Shown here: in pieces, positions 8,999 to 18,939 of the stretch | Position numbering within the stretch: the first letter of the stretch is position 1 | Layout: every line of letters starts with the position of its first letter | NCBI RefSeq assembly: GCF_009906955.1 | Contig: NZ_CP047656.1 | Location: 1,877,501-1,941,500 of the forward strand | Source: Paraglaciecola mesophila | Lineage (GTDB): Bacteria > Pseudomonadota > Gammaproteobacteria > Enterobacterales > Alteromonadaceae | DNA length: 64,000 nt | Direction: 5' to 3' | Translations under genes and position numbers: made by a program | The notes under the pieces: generated by a model | The model's input: the letters and a program-made list of their open reading frames with translations, nothing else | What the model was told of the DNA's origin: nothing | Databases searched by the model: none

Positions 8999-9679
8999 AT
9001 GCAACTTTCGTTCGTTGATATTAGTGAAAAAGGCAAAATTCATACCTTTCTAAATCCGTACTCTTATCTTCTCTTAAGAAATAATACAGAGCTGCTCAGA
9101 GCATTCGATAACGTACTGGTTGATGGGCAACTAATGGTTAGATTTTTATCTATCTTTGGCATTGCAAATGTACAGCGAAAAAGCTTTGACATGACGTCCC
9201 TTGCACCTATTGTCTTCGGTAACGCAGAGCTTACGCGAGAAAAAGTATTTTTAGTTGGTACAACTCCGGATGCGATAGAAGTAGCAGTAGTTAAATTGAA
9301 ACACGAGTATCCGAAGTTAAATATTGTTGGCTATCATCATGGATACTTGGATAAAGAAGAAGATGCAAAGGATGTTATTAATTCTATTAATTCACTAGCT
9401 GCGAACACCGTGATAGTGGGGATGGGAGCGCCTAGACAAGAGCGATTTTTATTAAAGTTAAAAAAAACGGGTTGGCAAGGTACCGGCTTTACATGTGGTG
9501 GTTTTTTCCATCAAACTTCAACTAAAATTAATTATTACCCTAAATGGATAGATAAATTCAATTTACGCTGGGCATATCGTATTTATGACGAACCTAAATT
9601 ATTTACTAGATATTTCATATTATATCCTTGGGCTATTTGTCTAATGATTTTGGATTTCAAAATTAAAAAAAATAAATGA
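8999..9679 (+). CDS. WecG/TagA/CpsF family glycosyltransferase
   Basis: About 226 residues. Members transfer a sugar such as ManNAc or glucose to a lipid-linked acceptor as an early step of surface glycan assembly. Seen here: DNVLVDGQ near residue 25-32, and VGMGAPRQE at about 140-148, the family signature, followed by GTGFTCGGFF. ATG 8999 is preferred over an in-frame TTG at 8957: AAAGGAA lies upstream and homologues begin near here. The gene is AT-rich, like the block downstream of it. Convergent with the operon that ends at 9811. Confidence 0.85.
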   Translation: MQLSFVDISEKGKIHTFLNPYSYLLLRNNTELLRAFDNVLVDGQLMVRFLSIFGIANVQRKSFDMTSLAPIVFGNAELTREKVFLVGTTPDAIEVAVVKLKHEYPKLNIVGYHHGYLDKEEDAKDVINSINSLAANTVIVGMGAPRQERFLLKLKKTGWQGTGFTCGGFFHQTSTKINYYPKWIDKFNLRWAYRIYDEPKLFTRYFILYPWAICLMILDFKIKKNK

Positions 9680-9810
9680 AATTAAAACTATTCTAGATTT
9701 TTCTGAAATTACATATCTTTATGTTTATGCTGGCATATAACATTAATGTTAAATTAATAATGTTTGCTAATTTTCAGTATCAACAAAATATGAGGCGCTG
9801 GAAATTAGCG

Positions 9811-10716
9811 TTAGACAAACGGTTTAAAAGTTCCGAATAGCTTGCAATATAGTGCTAGCATTATATATTTTGTTGTTAAGACTTTATGTCCAGAAAGTTT
9901 ACGAGCGTCGTTAAAAACCATAAGAAAGCCTTTTGCATTATTAGTTCTAAAAGCAAGATTCATAAACTCACCAAGATTAACAAGCCAAATTGATTTCACG
10001 TCATTCTCGCTTACAGGCTCAAGATCAAGTAATTCAGTTACTAGTTCAAGCCGATACTTATAGTTTTTCATACCTTTAGAAGTTAAATTTCCTTGCTCAT
10101 TAATTTTGTTTACTGTAATTAGGGGGAGCGTATGAACTTCACCTTCCTTAGCAAGTTTTGCCCATAATAATCGGTCTTCTCCTAGTTTCAGCGAAGGATT
10201 AAATCCTCCAACTTTTTTAATAATTTCAGTTTTTGCTAGTACAGACGAAGTGGCATTTACGGCATTAGATTTCAAAAATTCAGTAAAAACGTTTCCATTC
10301 TTAACATTTTTAACGTTAATTTTTTTTGAGCCTTGCCAATCAATACATGCAAAGCTATCGATCAGTGTTGCTAGGGGATTACTATTAGCCAACTCAATTT
10401 GCTTAGCTAGCTTACAGTCATCTATCCAGAGATCATCTGCGTCTAAAAAAGCAACCCAAAGCTTTTCTGTATTGTTTATTGCTGTATTGCGCGCGACGGC
10501 AGGGCCTGCATTATCTTGATAAATATAATTTATCAAGGAAAAATACCTCGAACTCATAATGACCGCTTCTGTATCGTCGGTGGAGCCGTCATTAACAATT
10601 ATAACTTCCCCTGGCAAAGGGGATTGCTTGAAAACCCTATCTAAAGTATTGATTATCGTCGCCGAACAATTAAAAGCTGGTATAACAACAGCGATATCGC
10701 TAGTTTTGTATTTCAT
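9811..10716 (-). CDS. Glycosyltransferase family 2
   Basis: 301 residues with a GT-A fold start: VVIPAFNCSATI (residues about 10-21), IIVNDGSTDDT (about 38-48) and AFLDADDLW (about 90-98), the DxD-type metal site. Domain covers roughly residues 8-220; the rest is unassigned. Last gene of a six-gene minus-strand operon starting at 15570; gap to the sulfotransferase upstream is 26 bases. Likely adds one sugar of the repeat unit. Confidence 0.88.
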   Translation of the reverse strand: MKYKTSDIAVVIPAFNCSATIINTLDRVFKQSPLPGEVIIVNDGSTDDTEAVIMSSRYFSLINYIYQDNAGPAVARNTAINNTEKLWVAFLDADDLWIDDCKLAKQIELANSNPLATLIDSFACIDWQGSKKINVKNVKNGNVFTEFLKSNAVNATSSVLAKTEIIKKVGGFNPSLKLGEDRLLWAKLAKEGEVHTLPLITVNKINEQGNLTSKGMKNYKYRLELVTELLDLEPVSENDVKSIWLVNLGEFMNLAFRTNNAKGFLMVFNDARKLSGHKVLTTKYIMLALYCKLFGTFKPFV

Positions 10717-10742
10717 CGCATTTTCTCTATACTAACTTCGCA

Positions 10743-11513
10743 TTAGAAATTATATTTAAAATAGGTAACATCTTTTTTATACCGTTTAGCAATCAACGCC
10801 TTAGTAGCATCATTATATTTATCACGATAGCTAAGAGGGTCTTTCTGATTGAGATTTAATTCGGGTAACTTATTCGGTCCAACATTTATCTTACTTCCGA
10901 CTATCGAAAAATCATCACTTAAATTTTCAATTTTTCCTATGAAATTGAATTCCTCAACATATTTTTCTCCACCGAGAAGTTCGTATTGCGACATCCAGTG
11001 ACGATCCGCGTGTTCATCGCTCCCTTCCTCAGAACATAGCCATTCAACAAATTTATCAAAAGGCATATCCGGCTTCAGCCCCTCATAACGACTAATTATT
11101 GTAATGTCACAAAATTTAAGTTGATTAGAAATTTTATCTAGCCAACAAGAATATGCTCTCGCCCAAGGGTTTCTTACGAAACTAAACCAATATGCAGACA
11201 CGATATCGTCGTTCTCTGAAATAATATTGTTTAAACTTGAATGTAAAACTAAAGCATCTCTTTCATCATATTTTTCGAAATAACTTAAAATACTGCGTGT
11301 AGCAACCTTTGGAATTGCGACATATAGGTACCCCTTATTTTTCGATAAAACTTTTTCGCCCGTCAAGTCTGCTTGTGGCATCTTTCCTAGTCTAAGTAAA
11401 TTTCTGATGTGATATAAAAAATTCTTTAAACCCTTTAAAGCGATAGGCTTCTCACGAAACAAATAAAAAAACTTATTAACTAACCGTTTATACTTCCATG
11501 GTATCTTTGCCAT
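10743..11513 (-). CDS. Sulfotransferase family 2-like protein
   Basis: 256 residues. GYLYVAIPKVATRSIL (about 62-77) is the 5'-PSB loop in the form seen in carbohydrate sulfotransferases of the Sulfotransfer_2 type, and FVRNPWARAYSCW (about 112-124) is the 3'-PB motif. The third sulfotransferase in the cluster, and the only one inside the main glycosyltransferase operon, so its acceptor is probably the repeat unit made by its neighbours. AT-rich. Confidence 0.82.
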   Translation of the reverse strand: MAKIPWKYKRLVNKFFYLFREKPIALKGLKNFLYHIRNLLRLGKMPQADLTGEKVLSKNKGYLYVAIPKVATRSILSYFEKYDERDALVLHSSLNNIISENDDIVSAYWFSFVRNPWARAYSCWLDKISNQLKFCDITIISRYEGLKPDMPFDKFVEWLCSEEGSDEHADRHWMSQYELLGGEKYVEEFNFIGKIENLSDDFSIVGSKINVGPNKLPELNLNQKDPLSYRDKYNDATKALIAKRYKKDVTYFKYNF

Positions 11514-11532
11514 ATTAGAAACCTATCTCCCC

Positions 11533-12069
11533 TTACTTATTTAATTTTTTAGCTGGAACACCAACCAAAGTTATATCATTCCCAGTAAAACTTTTGTTAA
11601 CAACAGCGTTAGCTCCTATTTTAACATTGTCACCTAATATTATTCCTCCAAATAACTTTGCACCAGGTGCTATATAACAGTTGTTACCTAGGACTGGCGC
11701 TTTTGTACTATCACTATAATCAGCTCCAATATTAACACCTATGTGTATTTTGCAGTTTTCACCAATTTTTGCTCTTGAATTCACTACAATATTACCGTAG
11801 TGAGGTAACATCAAACCTGCTCCAAAAACATTCATAGGGATACTAAATCCCAATTTTTTTCCTATACTTTTATACCTAAACTTCACATATAGTTTATAAG
11901 CTTTCCAGAATGTTCCCCGCTTAGTATTATGAATATACTCAGCGTAGCGCAGTGCTCTTAAGAAGCGCCAAATATCATTAAAAATATATTCTTTTAAATT
12001 AATATTAAAGGTGCCATTTTCAGCATCCATCTGTTTATATCGTAAGTAATCACTTTTACTATTAATCAT
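11533..12069 (-). CDS. Hexapeptide-repeat acyltransferase (serine acetyltransferase-like)
   Basis: 178 residues. The C-terminal two thirds (about 80-175) show the left-handed beta-helix hexapeptide pattern: IVVNSRAKIGENCKIH, then GNNCYIAPGAKLFG, then LGDNVKIGANAVV and the closing GVPAKKL. The H of KIHIGV is at the usual catalytic site. Such enzymes in glycan operons acetylate sugars. Gap of 9 bases from the polymerase gene upstream and 19 to the sulfotransferase downstream. Confidence 0.85.
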   Translation of the reverse strand: MINSKSDYLRYKQMDAENGTFNINLKEYIFNDIWRFLRALRYAEYIHNTKRGTFWKAYKLYVKFRYKSIGKKLGFSIPMNVFGAGLMLPHYGNIVVNSRAKIGENCKIHIGVNIGADYSDSTKAPVLGNNCYIAPGAKLFGGIILGDNVKIGANAVVNKSFTGNDITLVGVPAKKLNK

Positions 12070-12078
12070 AAAATCCTA

Positions 12079-13344
12079 TTAATGAGCAACGTTTGTGTTA
12101 TTTGTACGCTGTACAAGTGAAATCGAAGCAACAAAAGAAATAATGGTATAAATAAGCATGTCAGCACTATTGTGATTCATAATGACAAAGCCAATGTAAT
12201 TAACGATGCATTGCATCAAAATAATGGCTAACAAAGCAGCTAACAACGCGTTTTTATCACTGACGATGTAGCCTTGCACTAAATCTTTAACGATTTTAAG
12301 GGTAAGAATAATGACAAGCCCTAAACCGACTTTTCCGCCATATAACATGACTTCGTAATAACCACTGTGGGCATTGCCTATGTAACTCCAGCGTTCCACA
12401 AAGCTGGTTACCGCATCACTGACCCAAAATGCCCCAAAGCCGTAACCCAAAGTGCTTTCGGCTTCAATGGACTCATCAAGCAAACTCCAGATAATAGTTC
12501 GATTGGTTAACGTTGGGTCTCGCCCTAAAAGCTCAAGCAAAAATGCATAAAGGTAAGACACAGCCACGGCTGCCGCCACCAATAGAAAGGTAATAATGAT
12601 CACCCGTCTCAAATTCATATTAGGGCTATGTGAGCGCATGATTTTAAACAGCGTGATTAAGCCCACACCGGCAAAGACCATCACAATCGCTGTTGCTGAG
12701 TTGGCAAAAATTAGACAAATACTGAATACGGCCAGCATAATTTTATGGTTGCGCCTATGGTAATACCCCAGGCCAACTAAAATTAAAATGCCGTAAGCGT
12801 ACAAGCGGGCGCCACCGTTCTTATCACTCATAATACCTATAAACATATTGGCCCTGTCACCTTCACCATGACCGCCCAGCGCATTACTTGGTGAAATCAC
12901 AAGATAAATCAGCCCCATCACCGCTACCACAAATAACGTCTTGGCGATAAAATACATTAAGGATTCAGCATCAAAGTGCGACACCACACAGAAGCCTGCG
13001 ACAACAAGCGTAATGAAAGCAATACTGCGCCGCAAAGTAATACCTGGCTCGTATGACCAATACATAGATGCCAAGAAGAAAGCAATTATCACCCACCACC
13101 ATAAACTTTTGATGAGCATAGAAAACAGTAGTTTTTTTTCAACTTTAAGTAATAAGTACACCCCCGACAGCAACAACAGGATACCTATCACTTGCTTTGC
13201 CGCGTTACCTGACGCATTCGCACTCATTAAATCACCTGTGCCACCACCGCTTAATAAGCGTGAAGTAAAGGTAAGAAAACCGCAATAATAGAATACAGTG
13301 GTGAATAAATACGCACGTTTTAGGGTATCGAGGGTGATTTTCAT
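12079..13344 (-). CDS. O-antigen polymerase/ligase-like membrane protein (Wzy-type)
   Basis: 421 residues with about ten hydrophobic segments and a large loop near residues 290-340 holding the Wzy_C features: TNRTIIWSLLDES, GYGFGAFWV and GNAHSGYYEVMLYGG. These proteins polymerise lipid-linked repeat units at the periplasmic face. The place inside a glycosyltransferase operon supports a polymerase for this repeat unit. A second protein of this superfamily lies at 31409. Gaps to neighbours are 9 bases each side. Confidence 0.8.
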   Translation of the reverse strand: MKITLDTLKRAYLFTTVFYYCGFLTFTSRLLSGGGTGDLMSANASGNAAKQVIGILLLLSGVYLLLKVEKKLLFSMLIKSLWWWVIIAFFLASMYWSYEPGITLRRSIAFITLVVAGFCVVSHFDAESLMYFIAKTLFVVAVMGLIYLVISPSNALGGHGEGDRANMFIGIMSDKNGGARLYAYGILILVGLGYYHRRNHKIMLAVFSICLIFANSATAIVMVFAGVGLITLFKIMRSHSPNMNLRRVIIITFLLVAAAVAVSYLYAFLLELLGRDPTLTNRTIIWSLLDESIEAESTLGYGFGAFWVSDAVTSFVERWSYIGNAHSGYYEVMLYGGKVGLGLVIILTLKIVKDLVQGYIVSDKNALLAALLAIILMQCIVNYIGFVIMNHNSADMLIYTIISFVASISLVQRTNNTNVAH

Positions 13345-13353
13345 AGTAGCGAC

Positions 13354-14475
13354 TTACTTCACGTGAGCATGAGCAAAAATGAGCTGGCGGTACTCATTGG
13401 CAGAATTTTCGGCACTGAAACGCGTCACCGCATCGGTAATTCTATTGCGGTTATCTGGGGTATTTTCACTGGCGAGCTCAGTAGCCATGGTTTGCGCTAA
13501 TGCCGAGACGTTTTTGTACTCGACTAAGGGGGCGACTGAACCACCATCAAGTATTTCCAGTGGCCCAGAGGGGCAATCAAACGCAACCACTCTACAGCCT
13601 ACAGACATGGCTTCAACCAAGACATTTGGGCTGCCTTCAAAACGTGAAGACAACACGAATAAATCGGCTCGTTTTATTTCCGCAATGGGGTTGTCAGTGT
13701 AGCCCGCTAAGTCAACTGACTGACTGATATGGTGTTGCTCGATTTTGCGCTGAAGTTCAGGGCGTAATTCACCTTCGCCGAAAATAACTAAACGTGCATC
13801 CGTTTCTTTTGCCACATTCGCAAAGGCATCAATCAGCATATCAAAACCTTTTTGGTCAGATAGCCGCCCTACGGCAACCACAATTTTGCCCGTTTTATTC
13901 ATTAACCAAGGGTGTTTGGCGTTTTGAGTAGCTGCATGGCGTGTTTCTTGGGTAATAACTGGGTTAGACGCCGTGCACACATCTTTTTGGCGTACAACCG
14001 AACATGCCACTAGATCGTCAGCCACCCCTTTTGAAACCGCAATAACCGGATTAGGTATAAAGCGGTAAATAAAAGGTGCGATAGCGTAGGTCGTTTTCAT
14101 TACCAGCCCACTATTGACCTTTCTGTCTAGTGAAAAGGTGTTGCGTTCGCTGACCGATAACCGCGACAACCAGCCCAAACTAGCACAAACCACACTGGTA
14201 ATAACGTTAACATGGGTCAACGCAGCTAAGATACCATCAGGGTTTGACGCCTTTAAATGCTTTCGTAATGGGGAAAACGCAGATAAGGTTCTGGCTGAGT
14301 TTAATTCAACCAACGTGACTAGTTCACTTAAAAAGGGCTTGTTCACGCCGCCTGCAGTAAGCAGGATCATTTCTACGTTATCACCCTTTTCAGCTAATTG
14401 ATTCGCTAGGCGCACCATCATTTTTTCGGCACCACCACCACGCAGATCATGTAAAACAATACTGATTTTCGCCAT
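13354..14475 (-). CDS. Glycosyltransferase family 4
   Basis: 373 residues, GT-B fold. N-terminal HDLRGGGAEKMMVRLA (about 8-23) is the acceptor-side loop; the donor domain has VVAVGRLSDQKGFDMLIDAF (about 205) and the E-x7-E motif in FEGSPNVLVEAMS (about 285-297). Second gene of the operon; 3 bases from the upstream GT4, 9 to the polymerase. Sister of the gene at 14479 by layout and motif. Confidence 0.88.
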   Translation of the reverse strand: MAKISIVLHDLRGGGAEKMMVRLANQLAEKGDNVEMILLTAGGVNKPFLSELVTLVELNSARTLSAFSPLRKHLKASNPDGILAALTHVNVITSVVCASLGWLSRLSVSERNTFSLDRKVNSGLVMKTTYAIAPFIYRFIPNPVIAVSKGVADDLVACSVVRQKDVCTASNPVITQETRHAATQNAKHPWLMNKTGKIVVAVGRLSDQKGFDMLIDAFANVAKETDARLVIFGEGELRPELQRKIEQHHISQSVDLAGYTDNPIAEIKRADLFVLSSRFEGSPNVLVEAMSVGCRVVAFDCPSGPLEILDGGSVAPLVEYKNVSALAQTMATELASENTPDNRNRITDAVTRFSAENSANEYRQLIFAHAHVK

Positions 14476-14478
14476 TAT

Positions 14479-15570
14479 TTATCCACTAAATTCATTGATA
14501 TAGCGACGGGCAACACTCTGGTATTCAAACGCGCTGACACTTTGCGCAATCTCTTTGCCGCGCAGTTGTTCATACTGAATGATGGCGTCAGCCAGTTTAT
14601 AGACGTTATTTGCTTCCACTAAAAAGCCATTGCTGCCGTTTTCAATCAACTCTGAGGGCCCAGTGGGGCAATCAAAGGCAATCACCGGCGTATTAAGATA
14701 CATGGCTTCTACCAGGGCTGTTGGCATGCCTTCATGGCGAGATGACAAGATAAAGGCTTGAGCATGGCGAATGATGTAATACGGGTTGTCGGTAAACCCA
14801 TAGAATTCTACATATTCTTGCACATTTAACGATTCAGCCAATCGGTTTAGCTCGTCTAACTGTTCGCCGATGCCAACAATGATAAGCTTGGGTAAGCGAC
14901 TGTTTTTGGTACGAGCCTTGGCATATGCCTGAATAAGCATATCGAAGCCTTTTTGCTCCACTAACCGCCCTACTGCACAAAAATAATCAGATGAAATAAA
15001 GTTGTCGGTATTGGTTTGCGATTTCTCGATAACTTGCTTGTCTACTACGGCATTGGGGATAAATTCAACATGCTTTCTACCTAATCTGATATTGCGCAAT
15101 AGCTCTTGTTGCAATGAGCCAGACACGGTCACTATTGCTCCGCCCGTCAGAGAGTAGAAGTTGTACAGTAATTTTATCTTAGCAGGTGAAAGCTTTTGGT
15201 CGCTCACATCAAACGCACAATGCCTTGTGTACACCACTGATAATGACGGGAATCTGACCGCACAAAAAGCAGCAAGTATGTTCGCCGTTTCGGTTGCAGC
15301 TATGATGACATCAATCTTTTGCGCCTTAATATGGGCAAACAAATGACGTAGCTTTTTAATAAACCCTTCAGTTTGATTGGGGTGCGTGGCCGTTTTTGAT
15401 TCTATAAGTTTATCGTAGCCGGCTTTTTTATCGCCTTTAATATCGTATACATAAAACTCCGAAGTGATTCCTTCGCTTGCTAACGCGTTTGACAAATTTA
15501 AATGAACCCGCTCAACTCCGCCCGATAAGGCAAACCACTTGTGTAAAAACAGCACCTTTTTAAGACCCAC
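14479..15570 (-). CDS. Glycosyltransferase family 4
   Basis: 363 residues, GT-B fold. LSGGVERVHLNLS near residue 15-27, CAVGRLVEQKGFDMLIQAY near 195, and the E-x7-E motif in HEGMPTALVEAMY near 285. First gene of the six-gene minus-strand operon; its promoter should lie in the 1.2-kb region to the right. Donor and acceptor unknown. Confidence 0.88.
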   Translation of the reverse strand: MGLKKVLFLHKWFALSGGVERVHLNLSNALASEGITSEFYVYDIKGDKKAGYDKLIESKTATHPNQTEGFIKKLRHLFAHIKAQKIDVIIAATETANILAAFCAVRFPSLSVVYTRHCAFDVSDQKLSPAKIKLLYNFYSLTGGAIVTVSGSLQQELLRNIRLGRKHVEFIPNAVVDKQVIEKSQTNTDNFISSDYFCAVGRLVEQKGFDMLIQAYAKARTKNSRLPKLIIVGIGEQLDELNRLAESLNVQEYVEFYGFTDNPYYIIRHAQAFILSSRHEGMPTALVEAMYLNTPVIAFDCPTGPSELIENGSNGFLVEANNVYKLADAIIQYEQLRGKEIAQSVSAFEYQSVARRYINEFSG

Positions 15571-16789
15571 ATTTATTCCCTAAACAAAGTATCGATGTTT
15601 TGACAGCGCAATATACAGCATGAGGTTTAGTCGTGATATATCACTATAAAATATTTTTGGTTCATTCGTTACTATGAAAAACCAGCCTTAAGCAAGCTTT
15701 TGAAAAAATCTATTTTTGTTTGGCTACTCGCAGCCAATCAATACGAGATTAAATCACGAACAGCATACTTAGCTTCACAACACGACTAAACGACACTGCT
15801 TGAGTGAATCAGCCTAAAATTAGATGCTCATAAAAGTCGACTCTGTACCCAGAAAGCGACACCCTAATACGATCACATAAAGATCTATTATCCAACTAAC
15901 TCCGATTATTCCCCCTGCTTCACAGAATTAAATTAAAGGGAACATACGAGCTATGAAAGCTATATTAAAGCTAGCCCTCATGTAATTCCATTGTTATACA
16001 ATTACAGCTAGCAGTTTATCGTGGTTCGCTGACACGTATTAGGTTTAATCAAAGCAAAAACAACACCAAGTTTTAATAACTAAACATCCAAGCTAAAATT
16101 CAAACTAACTCGCGAGAAAATACACATATAATCATTATAGGGCTCACTGGTTTAGACTTTATGACACTGTGGTCATATGACCGTCTCCATCGCTGTACAC
16201 AACTTACATATATATAATTAAATCTAATTTACAGTGGATATAATCTTAAGAGGGGCTAAAACCCTATACACTCGGCGTTTAAGTTGCAACTAATATTACT
16301 TATATCCACGTATCAAATACCATAAGTGTTTTAATCTCTTGTTGCTATCGCTTATACCTTAGCGAGTCGCCCAGTTTAAGCATCAAAAAAATTTAATCAT
16401 AAAGTCGATGAAATATACTGGGCACAACTGTATGATCGTCTTCGTTCAACGTGCTTAGGGTAGATATTGAAGTATATCCAAATAGTACGATGCCGTTTAA
16501 CTTAAGTAAGCGAGTTTCCAAGCAACAGATGGTTTAACCAAAATAGGGTCAATATTTGATGTACGTCGTAAAAGGTTGTCATAAACGGCATTACAAGGAT
16601 TTCAATTGAGTCAAGGCCATAATATGGAGCTTTACATAGTACTCTTACCATTTATATGCATTAAGGTATTTCAGCCTTGTCGAGAAATGCAAGTATGGCG
16701 TAATCATTGCTTTTAAGTGCATCATTTTCGTTGACAATATTGCAGTTAAAAAACCGCTGACACATTAAGAGCAGAGAAAGTATTACACA
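15571..16789. other. Long divergent intergenic region
   Basis: About 1.2 kb, AT-rich, no gene seen. It separates the minus-strand glycosyltransferase operon from the plus-strand pair. Contains a composite dyad at 15970-16012 and a 12-bp palindrome GGTCATATGACC at 16171-16182. No ops/JUMPstart element was seen. TTGACA at 16731 has no good -10 partner. Confidence 0.5.
15970..16012. repeat. Composite inverted repeat in divergent region
   Basis: GCTAGC at 15970-15975 and TGTAATT at 15981-15987 pair with AATTACA at 16000-16006 and GCTAGC at 16007-16012; the left arm carries a 5-base bulge. Candidate operator or hairpin about 400 bases before the operon start at 15570. Confidence 0.5.
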
Positions 16790-17764
16790 ATGCAAAACCC
16801 CAAAGCTACTAAACGTATAAATATTTTCCCTATATTTCGAGGTGACAATGAGTACTTATTAAACTTGTCACTTATACTGGAAAGTAAGTTTAATGATGTG
16901 AAATTTGTCGGTTTCTCACCTAAAACTTTGTTGAGAATGGTGTTAAAAAGAGAGAGATCTGACGTTTTAATATTAAACTGGTTTGAAGATTACCCTTGTT
17001 TAAAAAAAGGTTTTTTGCCAGAGGCAGTGGAAACATTAAGATTTATTTTTGGCATGGCCCTATACAACTTATGCTATAAAAAAATAATTTGGGTTCGCCA
17101 TAATTACAAGCCTCACTTGGAACATAGTCAACTATGTTATCGAGTGATGTGCTGGGTTATCGGCTTTTTCAGTGACGACATAGTTACACATCGAGCGATA
17201 GAAGAGTTCAGATCTGTGGTTATTCCTCATCCCCTTTATAAAAAAACTGACTCTAACACAGTCGCACCATTCGATTATTTTATATTCGGCAATGTCAAAC
17301 CCTATAAAAATATTCCAATGATTCTTCGTAATTGGGCCCCAGACAGAGAGCTTAAAATCATTGGTAAGTGCAAAAACGAAGCGCTTACCAATGAAATTAA
17401 CACGTTGATCAAAAGTGGATTGCCTAAAGTCAGCTACGAAAACCGCTTTATGGAAGTGGAAGAGTTAAACGAGCTATTGTCGAGTGTTACGTTTGCTATT
17501 CTGGGGCATGAAGAAGATGCCATGATCGTAAGTGGAACCTTTTATCACGCTATTTCCTATGGTGCGAATGTCATTTTAATGGATTCTGAATATGGCCGAA
17601 GCGTTAAAGAAGAGTTTCCTTTAGTGCACCTAGTCGCGAATTTTGGGGACGAGGCATTGTCTGCTCTTACTCCATTCCCACGGGAAGACATTATTGCTTT
17701 AGCCAACCACACGTATGCAGATTCAGTGATAGCACAGCAATGGCACAACCTTATTGAATGTTAA
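16790..17764 (+). CDS. Putative glycosyltransferase (GT-B type)
   Basis: 324 residues. No clean signature, but the layout is that of GT-B enzymes: N-terminal domain with VLILNWFED, WVRHNYKPH in the middle (about 105-113), then a donor-side half with YFIFGNVKPYKNIPMIL (about 162-178) and SGTFYHAISYGANVILMD near the end. It precedes a clear GT4 by 48 bases on the same strand, which supports a role in repeat-unit synthesis. Sugar specificity not visible. Confidence 0.65.
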   Translation: MQNPKATKRINIFPIFRGDNEYLLNLSLILESKFNDVKFVGFSPKTLLRMVLKRERSDVLILNWFEDYPCLKKGFLPEAVETLRFIFGMALYNLCYKKIIWVRHNYKPHLEHSQLCYRVMCWVIGFFSDDIVTHRAIEEFRSVVIPHPLYKKTDSNTVAPFDYFIFGNVKPYKNIPMILRNWAPDRELKIIGKCKNEALTNEINTLIKSGLPKVSYENRFMEVEELNELLSSVTFAILGHEEDAMIVSGTFYHAISYGANVILMDSEYGRSVKEEFPLVHLVANFGDEALSALTPFPREDIIALANHTYADSVIAQQWHNLIEC

Positions 17765-17812
17765 AATTCAACAATACACTCGCAATTAATATTGAGTACT
17801 TAGTTTATTATT

Positions 17813-18883
17813 ATGAAAAAACTGTCTGTGTTGTCTTATCACCCTAACCGATGTTCAGGCTTTGGTGGTATCGAAAACCTAGTTAGGTCAATTAAACGTT
17901 CGGTAGAGCAAAGCGACATCACTTTCTACGAGTTGTATAACAGAGAGCCACCAGTAGAGGAAATCGCCCTAGCGTGCAGTAAATTTGACATTAAAAAGCC
18001 GCTTATGTTTGACGCTGGATTTTTAGCAACCTTCAATAAAGCGTGGGTGTTCTATCGTCACGTCATGCGTGAAAAATATGACATAGTGATCACTTATCAT
18101 CCTGCAAATCTACTGTTTTTTTTACTTACAAAACGCAAACCTAAAATAGTATTAGTGCAGTCAAATAGCGTCGAGAAATTGTTTCAAGGGCGAATATTAA
18201 AAGCGCTAGCCCAGAAGATTCTGGACAGAGTTGACGCCATGACGCTCTATACCTCTTTTGACCAACACGCCTTGTCTAAACGCTTTGCGGTTAATGACCA
18301 GAAGATGTTTATTATTCCCAGAGCATGTAAGTTACCTAGCGCCGCTCCACGACAACATCATGACAACAGACTTGTGACCATATGTAGAATTTCTGAGAAT
18401 CAAAAGAATTTCACCGCTATGGTTGAGATTATGGCTCAGGCTCCTGAATTGACGTTAGATATATACGGTGCGGGCTCTGCTGAGGAAGTTAGGGAATTAG
18501 AGCGAAAGATTTCTGCACACCCTAACATTCAGTTTAAGGGTAAAACAAACGATGTGGCAGCGACACTTTCACAGTACAGTGTGTTCATTATGACATCTTT
18601 CTATGAAGGTTATGGGCAATCACTTATCGAAGCACGAAGCCAAGGGTTACCCATAGTATTGTTTAATACATTTGATGCCGCACAGTCTGTTGTTGTTGAT
18701 GGTAAAAATGGTTTTCTCATCGAGCCATTCGATCAAACTTCATTCAGAGACAGCATACGAAAAATATTGGAAAGTGACGCGTTATACAAACAAATGTCAT
18801 TAGAAAGCGTTGCCTTATCTGCCACGACTGACCCACAATCCATCCAAGATAAATGGTTAGCCTTGTTTAAGTCATTCCAATAA
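17813..18883 (+). CDS. Glycosyltransferase family 4
   Basis: 356 residues, GT-B fold. N-terminal GFGGIENLVRSIKRS (about 18-32); donor domain with TICRISENQKNF (about 190) and the E-x7-E motif in YEGYGQSLIEARSQG (about 264-278), then DGKNGFLIEPFD. Second gene of a two-gene plus-strand unit; ends before a strong hairpin at 18910. Convergent with the acyltransferase. Confidence 0.88.
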   Translation: MKKLSVLSYHPNRCSGFGGIENLVRSIKRSVEQSDITFYELYNREPPVEEIALACSKFDIKKPLMFDAGFLATFNKAWVFYRHVMREKYDIVITYHPANLLFFLLTKRKPKIVLVQSNSVEKLFQGRILKALAQKILDRVDAMTLYTSFDQHALSKRFAVNDQKMFIIPRACKLPSAAPRQHHDNRLVTICRISENQKNFTAMVEIMAQAPELTLDIYGAGSAEEVRELERKISAHPNIQFKGKTNDVAATLSQYSVFIMTSFYEGYGQSLIEARSQGLPIVLFNTFDAAQSVVVDGKNGFLIEPFDQTSFRDSIRKILESDALYKQMSLESVALSATTDPQSIQDKWLALFKSFQ

Positions 18884-18909
18884 GATTAAAACCCTTCCCC
18901 TATTACGAA

Positions 18910-18939
18910 AACGCGCAAGTTGCTAGCAACTTGCGCGTT
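18910..18939. terminator. Strong hairpin between convergent genes
   Basis: A 13-bp perfect stem (AACGCGCAAGTTG and complement) with loop CTAG. No U-run directly follows on either strand, so termination is inferred from its place 26 bases after the glycosyltransferase stop, before a gene facing the other way. Confidence 0.6.

Noticed and set aside
16731..16760. TTGACA as -35 of the glycosyltransferase pair
   Set aside because: No acceptable -10 at 16-18 bases.
15571..16789. JUMPstart/ops element for RfaH control of the glycan operons
   Set aside because: No GGCGGTAG-like core was found here or in 38751-39646.
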